DNA of 34,187 nt from an uncultured Eubacteriales bacterium (lineage in GTDB: Bacteria; Bacillota; Clostridia; Oscillospirales; Oscillospiraceae), in the NCBI GenBank assembly GCA_949293985.1, contig CASFFN010000013.1:781-34967 (forward strand), written 5' to 3'. Below the pieces are notes generated by a model that was not told the origin of the DNA, searched no databases, and worked only from the letters and a program-made list of their open reading frames with translations. Numbering within the stretch: position 1 is the first letter of the stretch; each line of letters opens with the position of its first letter. The translations under genes and the position numbers were made by a program. Of this stretch, positions 24,927 to 33,138 are shown piece after piece.

Positions 24927-27155
24927 ATGCGGAAGCTCATGTGGTTTACTCTGGGTTTGGCGGGGACTACCGGTCTGGGAATGTTTCTGACGGACCCTGT
25001 ACAGCGGCTGATTCTGGCCTTTCTTTGTCTGACGGTGGGAATCTTCTTCCGTATCCTCTCCCCGTCCTGGGGAAGGGTTGTGCTGATGGCTATGGCAGGG
25101 GGAACCGTGGGCGCTCTTTGGCTCTTTGCCTATGGTCAGGTGTATCTGGCTCCCCTGGAATCGCTGGATGAAAGGCCCCAATCCCTGGTCATCGAGGCCA
25201 GGGATTATCCCATGCAGACCCAGAGGGGCCAAACCGTGGACGGCTATGTCACGCTGGAGGGAAGAACCTATAAAATCCGGTTTTATCTGGAGCAGGGGGA
25301 GGAGGTTTGCCCGGGGGATGAGATTTATGGAACCTTTGTTTTGCGCAATACCTGCGGCCTGGACAATGCCTATTATTCCGGACTGGGGATTTTTCTTCTG
25401 GGATACCCTGTCGGAACCCAGGTAGTGGTGCCGGGAGATTCCCTTCCCTGGAAATACTTTCCGGCCCGCCTGCGCCGCAGCGCCATGGACGGGATTGCAA
25501 ATCTCTTTCCTCCGGATACGGCGGGCTTTGCCCAGGCGCTGCTTTTGGGACAGACGGAGAATCTCTCGACAGAAACGGACAGGATTCTTCAGGAAAGCGG
25601 CATCCGCCATGTGGTGGCGGTGTCCGGGCTGCATGTATCCATCCTTTTCGGCATGGTGCATCTGCTCACCCGGAGGAGGCGCTGGCTGACGGCGTGGGTG
25701 GGAATTCCGGTACTACTGCTATTTTCTGCCGTTGCGGGGTTTTCACCTTCCATCGTCCGGGCCTGCGCCATGCAGGTGCTGATGATACTGGCCATGCTTT
25801 GGGAGCGGGAATATGACCCACCCACCGCGCTGGCCTTTGGCGCGGGGATCCTGCTGCTGTGGAATCCTTACGCCATTACCTCCGTGAGCTTCCAGCTTTC
25901 CGTTGGCAGTATGATCGGCATTTTCCTGATTTCCGGAAAAATCCGTGGCTATCTTCTGGACAAGAAGCGCCTGGGCAGATGGAACCGGAAGAAGCTGCCG
26001 GGCCGTCTGGCAGCCTGGGGTGCGGCCTCTTTTTCCGTTACCCTGGGAGCCATGCTGGTGACCACGCCCCTGTGCGCGTATTATTTTGGGACGGTCAGCC
26101 TGGTAAGCCCGCTATCCAACCTTCTGCTCCTTTGGGTCCTTACCTATCTTTTCTATGGAATCATTCTGTGCGTGTTGCTGGGAGGCGTATTGGCGCCGCT
26201 GGCGGGACTGATTGCCCAGGTGGTGTCTTGGGGGATCCGGGGCGTACTGGAGGTGGCAAAGGTATTGCGCGATCTGCCTTATGCCAACCTCAGTACGGAA
26301 AATGTGTATCTGTTGGGGTGGCTGATATTTGCCTATGTACTGCTGGTGCTGTTCCTGCTTCTTCGCCCCAGAAAGCCCGGGCTGCTGTGCATATGTCTGA
26401 CCATAGGACTTGTTTCCAGTATTTTCTTTTCCGCCATGGAGCGGTATACGGATTCCTACCGGGTCACGGTGCTGGATGTGGGTCAGGGACAGTGCGTGCT
26501 GATTCAAAGCGGCGGGGACTGCTATGTGGTGGACTGCGGCAGCCAATGGGGAAGCCGGGCGGGAGAATTGGCGGCGGATGCCCTGAAAGGGCAGGGAATT
26601 TCCCAAATCTCCGGCTTGATTCTTACCCACTATGATTTTGACCATACATCCGGAGCCCGGGAGCTGATGGAGCTGGTGGACACGGACACGCTGTATCTGC
26701 CCCATACCCCGGACGCGGACAGGAGTCTTGCTCAGGGAGCGGAGCATGTGTATTGGATAAGCACCGTTCTGGAGCTTCCCTGCGGAGAGGGGAAAATTAC
26801 CATTTTACCGGGAGAAAAGGACAGTACCGGCAATGAAAGCAGCCTGTGTATCTTGTTTCAGGCGGAAAATTGTGATATACTGATTACCGGCGACCGGAAT
26901 AAGGACGGGGAGGAATACCTGCTGGAGCAGATCGACCTGCCCCGGCTGGATGTGCTGATTGTGGGCCATCACGGGGCGGATTCCTCCACCGGCTTGCCGC
27001 TGCTGCAAAAGACCAGACCGGATACGGCGGTGATTTCCGTGGGGGAGGGGAATCCCTACGGCCATCCCCAGCCCCAGGTTTTGCTGCGGCTGGAGCTGTT
27101 TGGCTGCCGGGTGCTGCGAACCGACCAAAACGGTACCATAGTATTCAGAGGGTGA
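24927..27155 (+). CDS. comEC: ComEC/Rec2-family DNA-uptake channel protein
   Basis: The membrane channel that passes single-stranded DNA inward in transformable bacteria; in many Clostridia it is kept without proven competence. The 742-residue protein has three parts. An N-terminal part with hydrophobic helices leads into an OB-like DUF4131 domain (about 1-165). A multi-helix competence domain (about 195-500) opens with AQALLLGQTENLS and contains the VVAVSGLHVSIL motif. A C-terminal metallo-beta-lactamase-like domain (about 510-742) has the HYDFDHTSG metal motif and VGHHGADSS. The metal-binding residues look intact, so nuclease activity is possible. AGAGGAG precedes the ATG. No other com genes are in the window. 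holA overlaps or adjoins its end. Confidence 0.94.
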   Translation: MRKLMWFTLGLAGTTGLGMFLTDPVQRLILAFLCLTVGIFFRILSPSWGRVVLMAMAGGTVGALWLFAYGQVYLAPLESLDERPQSLVIEARDYPMQTQRGQTVDGYVTLEGRTYKIRFYLEQGEEVCPGDEIYGTFVLRNTCGLDNAYYSGLGIFLLGYPVGTQVVVPGDSLPWKYFPARLRRSAMDGIANLFPPDTAGFAQALLLGQTENLSTETDRILQESGIRHVVAVSGLHVSILFGMVHLLTRRRRWLTAWVGIPVLLLFSAVAGFSPSIVRACAMQVLMILAMLWEREYDPPTALAFGAGILLLWNPYAITSVSFQLSVGSMIGIFLISGKIRGYLLDKKRLGRWNRKKLPGRLAAWGAASFSVTLGAMLVTTPLCAYYFGTVSLVSPLSNLLLLWVLTYLFYGIILCVLLGGVLAPLAGLIAQVVSWGIRGVLEVAKVLRDLPYANLSTENVYLLGWLIFAYVLLVLFLLLRPRKPGLLCICLTIGLVSSIFFSAMERYTDSYRVTVLDVGQGQCVLIQSGGDCYVVDCGSQWGSRAGELAADALKGQGISQISGLILTHYDFDHTSGARELMELVDTDTLYLPHTPDADRSLAQGAEHVYWISTVLELPCGEGKITILPGEKDSTGNESSLCILFQAENCDILITGDRNKDGEEYLLEQIDLPRLDVLIVGHHGADSSTGLPLLQKTRPDTAVISVGEGNPYGHPQPQVLLRLELFGCRVLRTDQNGTIVFRG

Positions 27156-27160
27156 TTGTT

Positions 27161-28207
27161 GTGAAAAAGGAGAGCCGGCAGGAAGACAGCCTGGACATTT
27201 TGAAAAGGGACATCCGAAACAAGACTGCCGGACGGCTGTACTTTTTTTACGGAGAGGAAACCTTCCTGCTGCACCATTATTTGGAGCAGCTGCAAAAGCT
27301 GCTGTTGGACCCTCTCACAGAGGCCTTCAATTTTCATAAACTGACCAACGAAACCTTTACCATCCATGATTTTTTGAACGGCGTGGAAAACCTCCCGATG
27401 ATGGGCGAGCATACCCTGGTTTGGGTGGACGAGGTGGATATCTTCAAGCTGCCGGAGGGAGACCGGGAGAAACTGGCCCAGACCTTCGGGGACATTCCCG
27501 ACTACTGCACCGTGGTGTTCACCTATGAAACCACCCCCTGGAAGCCGGATAAGCGGCTGAAAAAGCTGTGGGCGGCGGTGGAGGCCAACGGCCGCCCGGT
27601 GGAGTTTCCCAAGCAGGATGCCAGGAGCCTGATTCCCTGGATCGGACGGCATTTTGCCGCGGCGGGAAAGAAAATCTCGCCGGAGCTTTGCGCGTACCTT
27701 ATGGAGATTACCGGCGGCACCATGACCGCTCTGGCAGGAGAAATCGGCAAAATCTGCGCCTATGCCCCGGGAGAGACCATTGAAAAAAGCCACATCGACA
27801 GCGTGACCGAGCCGGTGCTGGATGCGGTGGTGTTTCAGATGACGGATTTGATGGGAGCGGGGGAATATGGAAAAGCCCTTTTGAAGCTCAGCCAGCTGCT
27901 GAAAATGCAGCAGGAGCCTTTGAGCATTTTGGGCGCCATCGGCAGCCATTTCCGGCGTATTTCTGCCGCCAGAACCTTGCTGGACCGGGGCAGACCCTCC
28001 GGGGAGCTGATGCGGCTGTGCGGAATGTCTGACTATGCGGCACGAAGAACCATGCAGGCCGCCGGACGCTTCTCCCCCCGGTTCTGCCGGGCGGCGGCGA
28101 ATCTGGTGCTGGAAACGGATTACGCCATCAAAACCTCCTATGACGACCCCCAGCGGCTTCTGGAGCTGTTGCTGCTGCGGCTTTCCCAGGAGGCAAGAAA
28201 TGGTTAA
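27161..28207 (+). CDS. holA: DNA polymerase III subunit delta
   Basis: The clamp-loader subunit that opens the sliding clamp. The 348-residue protein has the family opening RLYFFYGEETFLLHHYLEQL, the LPMMGEHTLVWVDEVD stretch, and the helical C-terminal collar domain. A normal Walker A lysine is absent, as usual for delta. Two GTG codons could start it: 27152, overlapping the comEC stop, or 27161, which has AGAGGG 8 bases in front. I prefer 27161. The comEC-holA order is shared with Bacillus, where rpsT follows; here an RNase M5-like gene follows, overlapping by 8 bases. Confidence 0.93.
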   Translation: MKKESRQEDSLDILKRDIRNKTAGRLYFFYGEETFLLHHYLEQLQKLLLDPLTEAFNFHKLTNETFTIHDFLNGVENLPMMGEHTLVWVDEVDIFKLPEGDREKLAQTFGDIPDYCTVVFTYETTPWKPDKRLKKLWAAVEANGRPVEFPKQDARSLIPWIGRHFAAAGKKISPELCAYLMEITGGTMTALAGEIGKICAYAPGETIEKSHIDSVTEPVLDAVVFQMTDLMGAGEYGKALLKLSQLLKMQQEPLSILGAIGSHFRRISAARTLLDRGRPSGELMRLCGMSDYAARRTMQAAGRFSPRFCRAAANLVLETDYAIKTSYDDPQRLLELLLLRLSQEARNG

Positions 28208-28787
28208 GGTGCGGGAGGCCATTGTGGTGGAAGGCCGCTATGATAAAAACACCCTGTCCCAGATTGTGGATGCCCCAATTCTGGAAACCAGCGGCTTTGG
28301 GATTCTCAAGGATAAGGCGCGGCTGAACCTGCTGCGCCGGGTGGCAAAGGCACGGGGACTGATTGTATTCACCGATTCCGACGGAGCCGGTTTTGTGATT
28401 CGGAACTTTCTGAAAGGGGCCATTCCCAAAGAACATCTGCTCCACGCCTACATTCCCGATATCCCCGGCAAGGAGCGGCGGAAGGCCGCCCCGGGAAAAG
28501 AGGGAAAGCTGGGGGTGGAGGGGATGACCCCGGAGATTATCCTCCGTGCTCTCAGAGCGTCCGGCGCCCATATGGAGGACGCCGCAGGCAAGACCCCGGG
28601 GAACATCACCAAACAGGACTTTATGGAGCTGGGTCTCTCCGGGGGAGCGGACAGCAGCCGGATGCGGAAAAAGCTCCTGCAAAAGCTGGAGCTTCCGGAG
28701 CATATGAGCAGCAATGCCTTGCTGCAAGCGGTGAATTTGCTGTACGAATTGGAAGATTTTAAGAGAATTGTGGAAGATTTGGAGTAA
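28200..28787 (+). CDS. rnmV: RNase M5-like TOPRIM protein (DUF4093 C-terminus)
   Basis: RNase M5 trims the 5S rRNA precursor in Gram-positives. The 195-residue protein has a TOPRIM domain: E10 in IVVEGRYDK as the catalytic glutamate and the FTDSDGAG motif as the DxD. It also has the family's KLGVEGMTPEIILRAL segment. The C-terminal half (about 120-195) fits the DUF4093 domain of RNase M5. The frame is open upstream inside holA. The ATG at 28200 with AGGAGG 6 bases before it is the clear start, overlapping the holA end. RnmV in Bacillus lies beside ksgA, so this placement is different. A related TOPRIM protein with another RNA substrate cannot be excluded. Confidence 0.8.
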   Translation: MVKVREAIVVEGRYDKNTLSQIVDAPILETSGFGILKDKARLNLLRRVAKARGLIVFTDSDGAGFVIRNFLKGAIPKEHLLHAYIPDIPGKERRKAAPGKEGKLGVEGMTPEIILRALRASGAHMEDAAGKTPGNITKQDFMELGLSGGADSSRMRKKLLQKLELPEHMSSNALLQAVNLLYELEDFKRIVEDLE

Positions 28788-28790
28788 GAA

Positions 28791-30662
28791 ATGATTGACA
28801 TTTCCGTCAAAAATTTAACGAAGTTTTTTGTGATTGGAGAAAACCTCCTGGAGGATCTGACTTTTGAGATTCAGGAGGGGGAGCGGGTGGCCATTCTGGG
28901 GCGCAACGGCTGCGGAAAGACGACCCTCTTTAAGATTCTCACCGGGGAGATGGATTATGATTCCGGTGAGGTCTTTGTCAACCCCAACAAACGGCTGGGG
29001 CTCATCTCCCAGATTCCCCGGTTCCCGGAGGGCTACACGGTGGAGGATGTGCTCCGCTCCGCCTTTGCTCCGCTGCTGAAAATCCGCAGCCGGATGGAGG
29101 CTCTGGAGGAGCGGATGGCGGGAGGCGCTACCCAGGAGATGCTCCGGGAATACGATACCCTAACCAACCGTTTTCAGGCCGGCGGGGGCTATGACATGGA
29201 TGTGGAAACAGAAAAAATCTGCAACGGCCTGGGGATCGCCCGGGAGCAGCGGCAGCAGCTGTTTGACAGCCTTTCCGGCGGCGAGCGCACCCGGATGAAC
29301 CTTGCCCGGCTGCTGCTGGAAAAGACGGATATTCTTCTGCTGGACGAGCCTACCAATCATCTGGATTTGCGGAGCGTGGAGTGGCTGGAGGGCTACATCC
29401 GGGGCTTTAAGGGAACCGTGCTGGCCATCTCCCACGACCGGTATTTCCTGGACCAGGTGGCCCAGCGGGTTATTGAAATTACCGACGGCCATTGTGAGCA
29501 TTACTCCGGCAACTATTCCTTCTATATTGAAGAGAAGCAGAACCGGTTCAACCTGCAAATGAAGCAGTATCAGCAGGAGCAGGCCAAGCTGAAGCAGCTG
29601 GGCTACACCGTTGAGCGGATGAAGGGCTGGGGCATCAACAACCGCACTTTGTACCGCCGGGCCATGTCCATTCAGCACCGGATGGAGCGGATCGAGAAGA
29701 CCAAGCGCCCCACCACGGAAAAAACCATGAAAGCCACCTTCGGAGAAAAGGAATTTTCCGGAGATGTGGTATTCCAGATGAAAAATGTGGAAAAAATCTT
29801 CGGGGAGCGCACATTGTTCTCCGGGGTGGATTTGAAGGTGGAAGGGGGCGAGCGGATTGCCCTGCTGGGGGATAACGGCACGGGAAAGTCCACCTTTATC
29901 CGCTGCCTTTTGGGAGAGGAGCCCTGCGGCGGCAAAATTCAGTTTGGCCCTACGGTGAAGGCGGGGTACCTGCCTCAGATTATCCGCTTCTCCCATCCGG
30001 AGCGTACTTTGTACGACACCATGCTCTATGAGAAAAACTGCACACCACAGACCGCCAGAGACCGGCTGGGAGCCTTTTTGTTCCAGGGTGAGGATGTGTT
30101 CAAGAAGGTGGGCGACCTGTCGGGCGGCGAGCAGTCCCGTCTGCGGCTGTGCATGCTTATGGATGAAAAAATCAACCTGCTGATATTGGACGAGCCCACC
30201 AACCACCTGGACATTGCCTCCCGGGAATGGGTGGAAGCGGCCATTGAGGAGTTTGAAGGGACGCTGCTTTTTGTATCCCACGACCGGTATTTTATCGAGA
30301 AGTTCGCGGAGCGCATCTGGCTTTTGGATGGAGAGCGTATCCGGGACTTTAAGTGCGGTTACAGCAAGTACCGCTCTATTTTGGAGCATGAGGCCATGGC
30401 GGCCCAGCCTGCGGCAGCAGCCCCGGCAAAGTCCAAAAAGGAGAAGCCCAAGGGGGGAACCAAGGAAGCGGAAAAGCTGGTACGCCGCCTGGAGCGGGAG
30501 ATTGAAAAGCAGGAGGCGGTAATTGGGGAGCTGAATACCGCCATGGAAGCCGCCGCTGCGGACTACCAGGAGCTGACCCGCCTGCTCTCCCAGAAGGAAG
30601 AAGCGGAGAACCTGCTGAACGATTTGATGGAGCGGTGGGAAGCGGCCCAGGAGGGGCTGTGA
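28791..30662 (+). CDS. ABC-F ATPase (ribosome-associated type)
   Basis: A soluble protein with two ABC domains and no membrane part. Relatives act at the ribosomal E site to rescue stalled ribosomes or protect against antibiotics. The first domain has GRNGCGKTT at 37-45, LSGGERTR and LLLDEPTNHLD. The interdomain linker is charged and helical (about 245-320: QMKQYQQEQAKLKQLGYTVERMKGWG). The second domain has GDNGTGKST, LSGGEQSRLR and LILDEPTNHLD. After an Ala/Lys-rich spacer (about 540-560) a C-terminal coiled coil runs from EKLVRRLEREIEKQE to the end. Length is 623 residues. The ATG comes 3 bases after the RNase M5-like gene, with GGAG upstream. Housekeeping or resistance function cannot be told apart here. 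Confidence 0.93.
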   Translation: MIDISVKNLTKFFVIGENLLEDLTFEIQEGERVAILGRNGCGKTTLFKILTGEMDYDSGEVFVNPNKRLGLISQIPRFPEGYTVEDVLRSAFAPLLKIRSRMEALEERMAGGATQEMLREYDTLTNRFQAGGGYDMDVETEKICNGLGIAREQRQQLFDSLSGGERTRMNLARLLLEKTDILLLDEPTNHLDLRSVEWLEGYIRGFKGTVLAISHDRYFLDQVAQRVIEITDGHCEHYSGNYSFYIEEKQNRFNLQMKQYQQEQAKLKQLGYTVERMKGWGINNRTLYRRAMSIQHRMERIEKTKRPTTEKTMKATFGEKEFSGDVVFQMKNVEKIFGERTLFSGVDLKVEGGERIALLGDNGTGKSTFIRCLLGEEPCGGKIQFGPTVKAGYLPQIIRFSHPERTLYDTMLYEKNCTPQTARDRLGAFLFQGEDVFKKVGDLSGGEQSRLRLCMLMDEKINLLILDEPTNHLDIASREWVEAAIEEFEGTLLFVSHDRYFIEKFAERIWLLDGERIRDFKCGYSKYRSILEHEAMAAQPAAAAPAKSKKEKPKGGTKEAEKLVRRLEREIEKQEAVIGELNTAMEAAAADYQELTRLLSQKEEAENLLNDLMERWEAAQEGL

Positions 30663-30668
30663 TTCCCG

Positions 30669-30697
30669 TTGACACCGGGAATAATACGATTTATAAT
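30669..30697 (+). promoter_or_regulatory. mrp promoter, TTGACA-17-TATAAT (full consensus)
   Basis: TTGACA (30669-30674) and TATAAT (30692-30697) both match consensus, with a 17-base spacer. No terminator is seen between the ABC-F stop and this promoter, so mrp may also receive read-through. Confidence 0.9.
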
Positions 30698-30729
30698 AAC
30701 GAATATTTTCATAAAGGAGCGTTTTCAAC

Positions 30730-31554
30730 ATGAGTTCTTGCAACGGAAATTGTGCTTCCTGTTCCAGCTCGGACTGCGGCGACCGGAAAGCGGAGAGCCT
30801 GCGGGCGAAGCTGAACGAAAAAGCCAGCGTCAAGAAGGTCATCGCCGTGGTATCCGGCAAGGGCGGCGTGGGCAAGTCCACCGTCACCTCCATGCTGGCC
30901 GTGGCTATGGCCCGGAAGGGCAAGCGGGTAGGCATCCTGGACGCGGACATTACCGGTCCCTCTGCCCCCACCGCCTTCGGCGTGACCGAGTGCCAGGGTG
31001 CCACCAAGGACGGCCTGTATCCCGCCGTTACCAAGACCGGCATCCAGGTTATGTCCATTAACCTTCTGCTGGACGACAGCACCGCACCGGTTCTGTGGCG
31101 CGGCCCGGTGATTGCCGGAGCGGTCAAGCAGTTCTGGACGGATGTCATCTGGGAGGATGTGGACTACCTGTTTGTGGATATGCCTCCCGGAACCGGCGAT
31201 GTGCCCCTGACGGTGTTCCAGAGCCTGCCGGTGGACGGCATTGTGATTGTTACCAGCCCCCAGGATTTGGTGTCCATGATTGTTTCCAAGGCGGTGAAAA
31301 TGGCGAATATGATGCACATTCCGGTGCTGGGCTTCGTGGAAAATTACAGCTATTTGGAATGCCCTGACTGCGGAAAGAAAATCCAGGTATTCGGCAAGAG
31401 CAAGCTGGATCAGGTTGCCGAGAGCTTCCATCTTCCGGTGCTGGCCCGGCTGCCCATCGACCCGTCTGTGGCGGAAAGCTACGACAACGGTCAGATGGAG
31501 CAGGTGAAGACCGATGCCATCACCCCGGTGGCAGAGGCCGTGGAAAAGGCATAA
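30730..31554 (+). CDS. mrp: Mrp/NBP35-family Fe-S cluster carrier ATPase
   Basis: A P-loop protein that holds a [4Fe-4S] cluster at a dimer interface and passes it to target enzymes. The 274-residue protein has the deviant Walker A GKGGVGKS at 43-50, the DADITGPS switch, the DMPPGTGD motif, and the cluster cysteines C211 and C214 in CPDC. A short N-terminal segment carries four more cysteines (C4, C8, C11, C16), like the N-terminal ferredoxin-like motif of archaeal/eukaryotic Nbp35, though compressed. AAAGGAG lies 10 bases before the ATG. It has its own strong promoter. No plus-strand terminator with a clear T-run follows. Confidence 0.92.
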   Translation: MSSCNGNCASCSSSDCGDRKAESLRAKLNEKASVKKVIAVVSGKGGVGKSTVTSMLAVAMARKGKRVGILDADITGPSAPTAFGVTECQGATKDGLYPAVTKTGIQVMSINLLLDDSTAPVLWRGPVIAGAVKQFWTDVIWEDVDYLFVDMPPGTGDVPLTVFQSLPVDGIVIVTSPQDLVSMIVSKAVKMANMMHIPVLGFVENYSYLECPDCGKKIQVFGKSKLDQVAESFHLPVLARLPIDPSVAESYDNGQMEQVKTDAITPVAEAVEKA

Positions 31555-31574
31555 TGCAAGAGCCGCCCATTAGG

Positions 31575-31623
31575 CAGATGTTCGTAAAACAGGTTTAGAC
31601 CGAAATTACGAAATGAGTATCTG
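31575..31623. repeat. Two-part imperfect inverted repeat after mrp
   Basis: TTCGTAA (31581-31587) pairs exactly with TTACGAA (31606-31612). Outside it CAGAT (31575-31579) pairs with ATCTG (31619-31623). There is no T-run on either strand, so it is not an ordinary terminator. Nothing codes across 31555-31641. It may be a small RNA element or a relic. Confidence 0.4.
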
Positions 31624-31641
31624 TCAGACGGGGTGAGCTAA

Positions 31642-31682
31642 CAAAAAAACACCATATTCAGCTTTCGGGCTGAGTATGGTGT
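31642..31682 (-). terminator. Terminator of the CofE-like gene (second of two hairpins)
   Basis: Minus-strand ACACCATACTCAGC and GCTGAATATGGTGT form a 14-bp stem with one mismatch around CCGAAA, followed by seven Ts (31648-31642). Confidence 0.88.
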
Positions 31683-31686
31683 GAAA

Positions 31687-31714
31687 ACCGGCACGGCCAA
31701 TTGGCCGTGCCGGT
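31687..31714 (-). terminator. 28-bp perfect palindrome, first hairpin after the CofE-like gene
   Basis: Positions 31687-31714 are an exact palindrome: ACCGGCACGGCC, then AATT at the centre, then GGCCGTGCCGGT. On the minus strand four Ts follow, so it can act as a terminator just ahead of the second hairpin. It lies 56 bases after the gene's stop. A protein-binding site is an alternative. Confidence 0.65.
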
Positions 31715-31770
31715 CTTGCAATTATGCGGTGAAGTTTCCGCGCAGGCAGAGCTTTTGGATGTCTCCGCCT

Positions 31771-32964
31771 TTATTCGTTGGTGTAGTTGTCGAAATAGCC
31801 CTGGATATAGATGATGGGAGTGCCCTTGTCGCCGGAGCCGGAGGTCAGGTCGCACAAAGAGCCAATCAGGTCGGTGAGCCGGCGGGGAGTGGTACCCTGG
31901 GATACCATGTTGCCCACCAAGCTGGAGCCGTCCTTCTTCTGAATCTCCTGCTTGATGGCGTCCCGGAGGGCTTCGCCGGAGAGAGAGGCGAAGTTGTTGT
32001 CCGCCAGATACTTGAGCTTCAGCTCGTTGGGAGTGCCTTCCAGACCGGCGGTGTAGGCGGGGGAGACCACAGGGTCAGCCAGCTCCCAAATTTTGCCCAC
32101 GGGATCCTTGAAAGCGCCGTCGCCGTATACCATCACTTCCAGATGCTTGCCGGTGAGCTCCAGCAGCTTCTGCTGGATGTCCTCCACCAGATCCTGGCAC
32201 TCTCTGGGGAACAGCTTCACGGTGTCCTCCGTGGCCTTGTTGGAGCCCAGCAGGCCGTATTTGGCGTTGTAGCCGCTGCCGTTAATGGGGGCGGTCATAA
32301 TCTCGTCCAGGCCGTATACCCGCTCAGCGCCGGCAGCCTTCAACAGCCGTTTGGTCCGGGCACGGGTGTGGATGTCGCAGTGGAGTACATTCTTGGTGTA
32401 TCTCAGAATGGCCCGGGGGTCATTGGCGAATACCACTTCCACTTCGGCACCGCATTCCTTGATCAGACTGCTGTAATACTCCACATAGTCAACGCCGGTA
32501 AAGGGGTGCTTGATATAGCCGAACAGTTCCCGATAACGCTTCTCATCCAGGACATCCTTGTAGGGGTCTACGCCCTTCTCGTCCATGAGATCCCAATCAA
32601 TCAGATGGTTTCCCACTTCGTCGGAGGGGTAGCTGAGCATCAGGACGACCTTTTTGCAGCCCTTGGCAATGCCCCGCAGGCAGATGGCAAAACGGTTACG
32701 GCTGAGGATGGGGAAAATCACACCTACGGTTTCTCCCCCCAGCTTGTGGTGAATATCCTGGGCGATGTTGTCAACAGTAACATAGTTGCCCTGGGAGCGG
32801 GCCACAATGGCTTCGGTCATAGCCACCACATCCCGGTCTCTGGGAGCCAGTCCTTCCTTCATTGCCTCACGGACACAATCCACAACGATCTTGGAAAGGT
32901 CATCTCCCTGACGAATGATGGGAGCCCGGATACCCATCGAAACGGTACCAAACATCCGGCTCAT
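31771..32964 (-). CDS. CofE-like protein (coenzyme F420-0:L-glutamate ligase fold)
   Basis: Matches the fold family of the ligase that adds glutamate to F420-0 in methanogens and actinobacteria. The N-terminal part shows the family pattern: MGIRAPIIRQGDDL, then GLAPRDRDVVAMTEAIVARSQG, then VGVIFPILSRNRFA. The 397-residue protein is much longer than archaeal CofE (about 250). The extra C-terminal part includes LEVMVYGDGAFKDP and a Gly/Ser-rich stretch near STSGSGDKGTP-type residues at the end. Gut Clostridia are not known as F420 producers and no other F420 gene is here, so the natural substrate is unclear. The ATG at 32964 has AGGAG 8 bases upstream; a GTG at 32973 is possible. It has its own promoter and a double terminator. 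Confidence 0.8.
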   Translation of the reverse strand: MSRMFGTVSMGIRAPIIRQGDDLSKIVVDCVREAMKEGLAPRDRDVVAMTEAIVARSQGNYVTVDNIAQDIHHKLGGETVGVIFPILSRNRFAICLRGIAKGCKKVVLMLSYPSDEVGNHLIDWDLMDEKGVDPYKDVLDEKRYRELFGYIKHPFTGVDYVEYYSSLIKECGAEVEVVFANDPRAILRYTKNVLHCDIHTRARTKRLLKAAGAERVYGLDEIMTAPINGSGYNAKYGLLGSNKATEDTVKLFPRECQDLVEDIQQKLLELTGKHLEVMVYGDGAFKDPVGKIWELADPVVSPAYTAGLEGTPNELKLKYLADNNFASLSGEALRDAIKQEIQKKDGSSLVGNMVSQGTTPRRLTDLIGSLCDLTSGSGDKGTPIIYIQGYFDNYTNE

Positions 32965-33023
32965 ACGATACACTCCTGTTCTTGAATAGATTGGCGTTTT
33001 TATGCACTAAAATCGCCGGTACC

Positions 33024-33052
33024 ATTATAATACAATGATATCCATTTGTAAA
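33024..33052 (-). promoter_or_regulatory. Promoter of the CofE-like gene, TTTACA-17-TATAAT
   Basis: Minus-strand TTTACA (33052-33047) and TATAAT (33029-33024), 17-base spacer. RNA would start near 33017, leaving a leader of about 53 bases. Confidence 0.75.
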
Positions 33053-33107
33053 ATAGTATTATTGCAAAAAATAAAATAAATTCCGGAAAAATTTTCTGAT
33101 AAAATGC

Positions 33108-33134
33108 AAAGACCTGGCGTTTTGCCAGGTCTTT
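33108..33134 (-). terminator. Terminator after the minus-strand membrane gene
   Basis: AAAGACCTGGC and GCCAGGTCTTT form a perfect 11-bp stem with a 5-base loop. On the minus strand it lies 4 bases after the membrane gene's stop and is followed by GCATTTT, a modest T-tract. Confidence 0.75.
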
Positions 33135-33138
33135 GGGA

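Noticed and set aside
26853..26881. Promoter-like TTGTTT-17-TATACT inside comEC
   Set aside because: The -35 match is poor and it lies in a coding region with no gene just downstream, so chance is likely.
31771..32964. Naming this gene as a true F420 biosynthesis gene
   Set aside because: Only fold-level similarity is visible. The protein is much longer than CofE and no other F420 gene is in the window.
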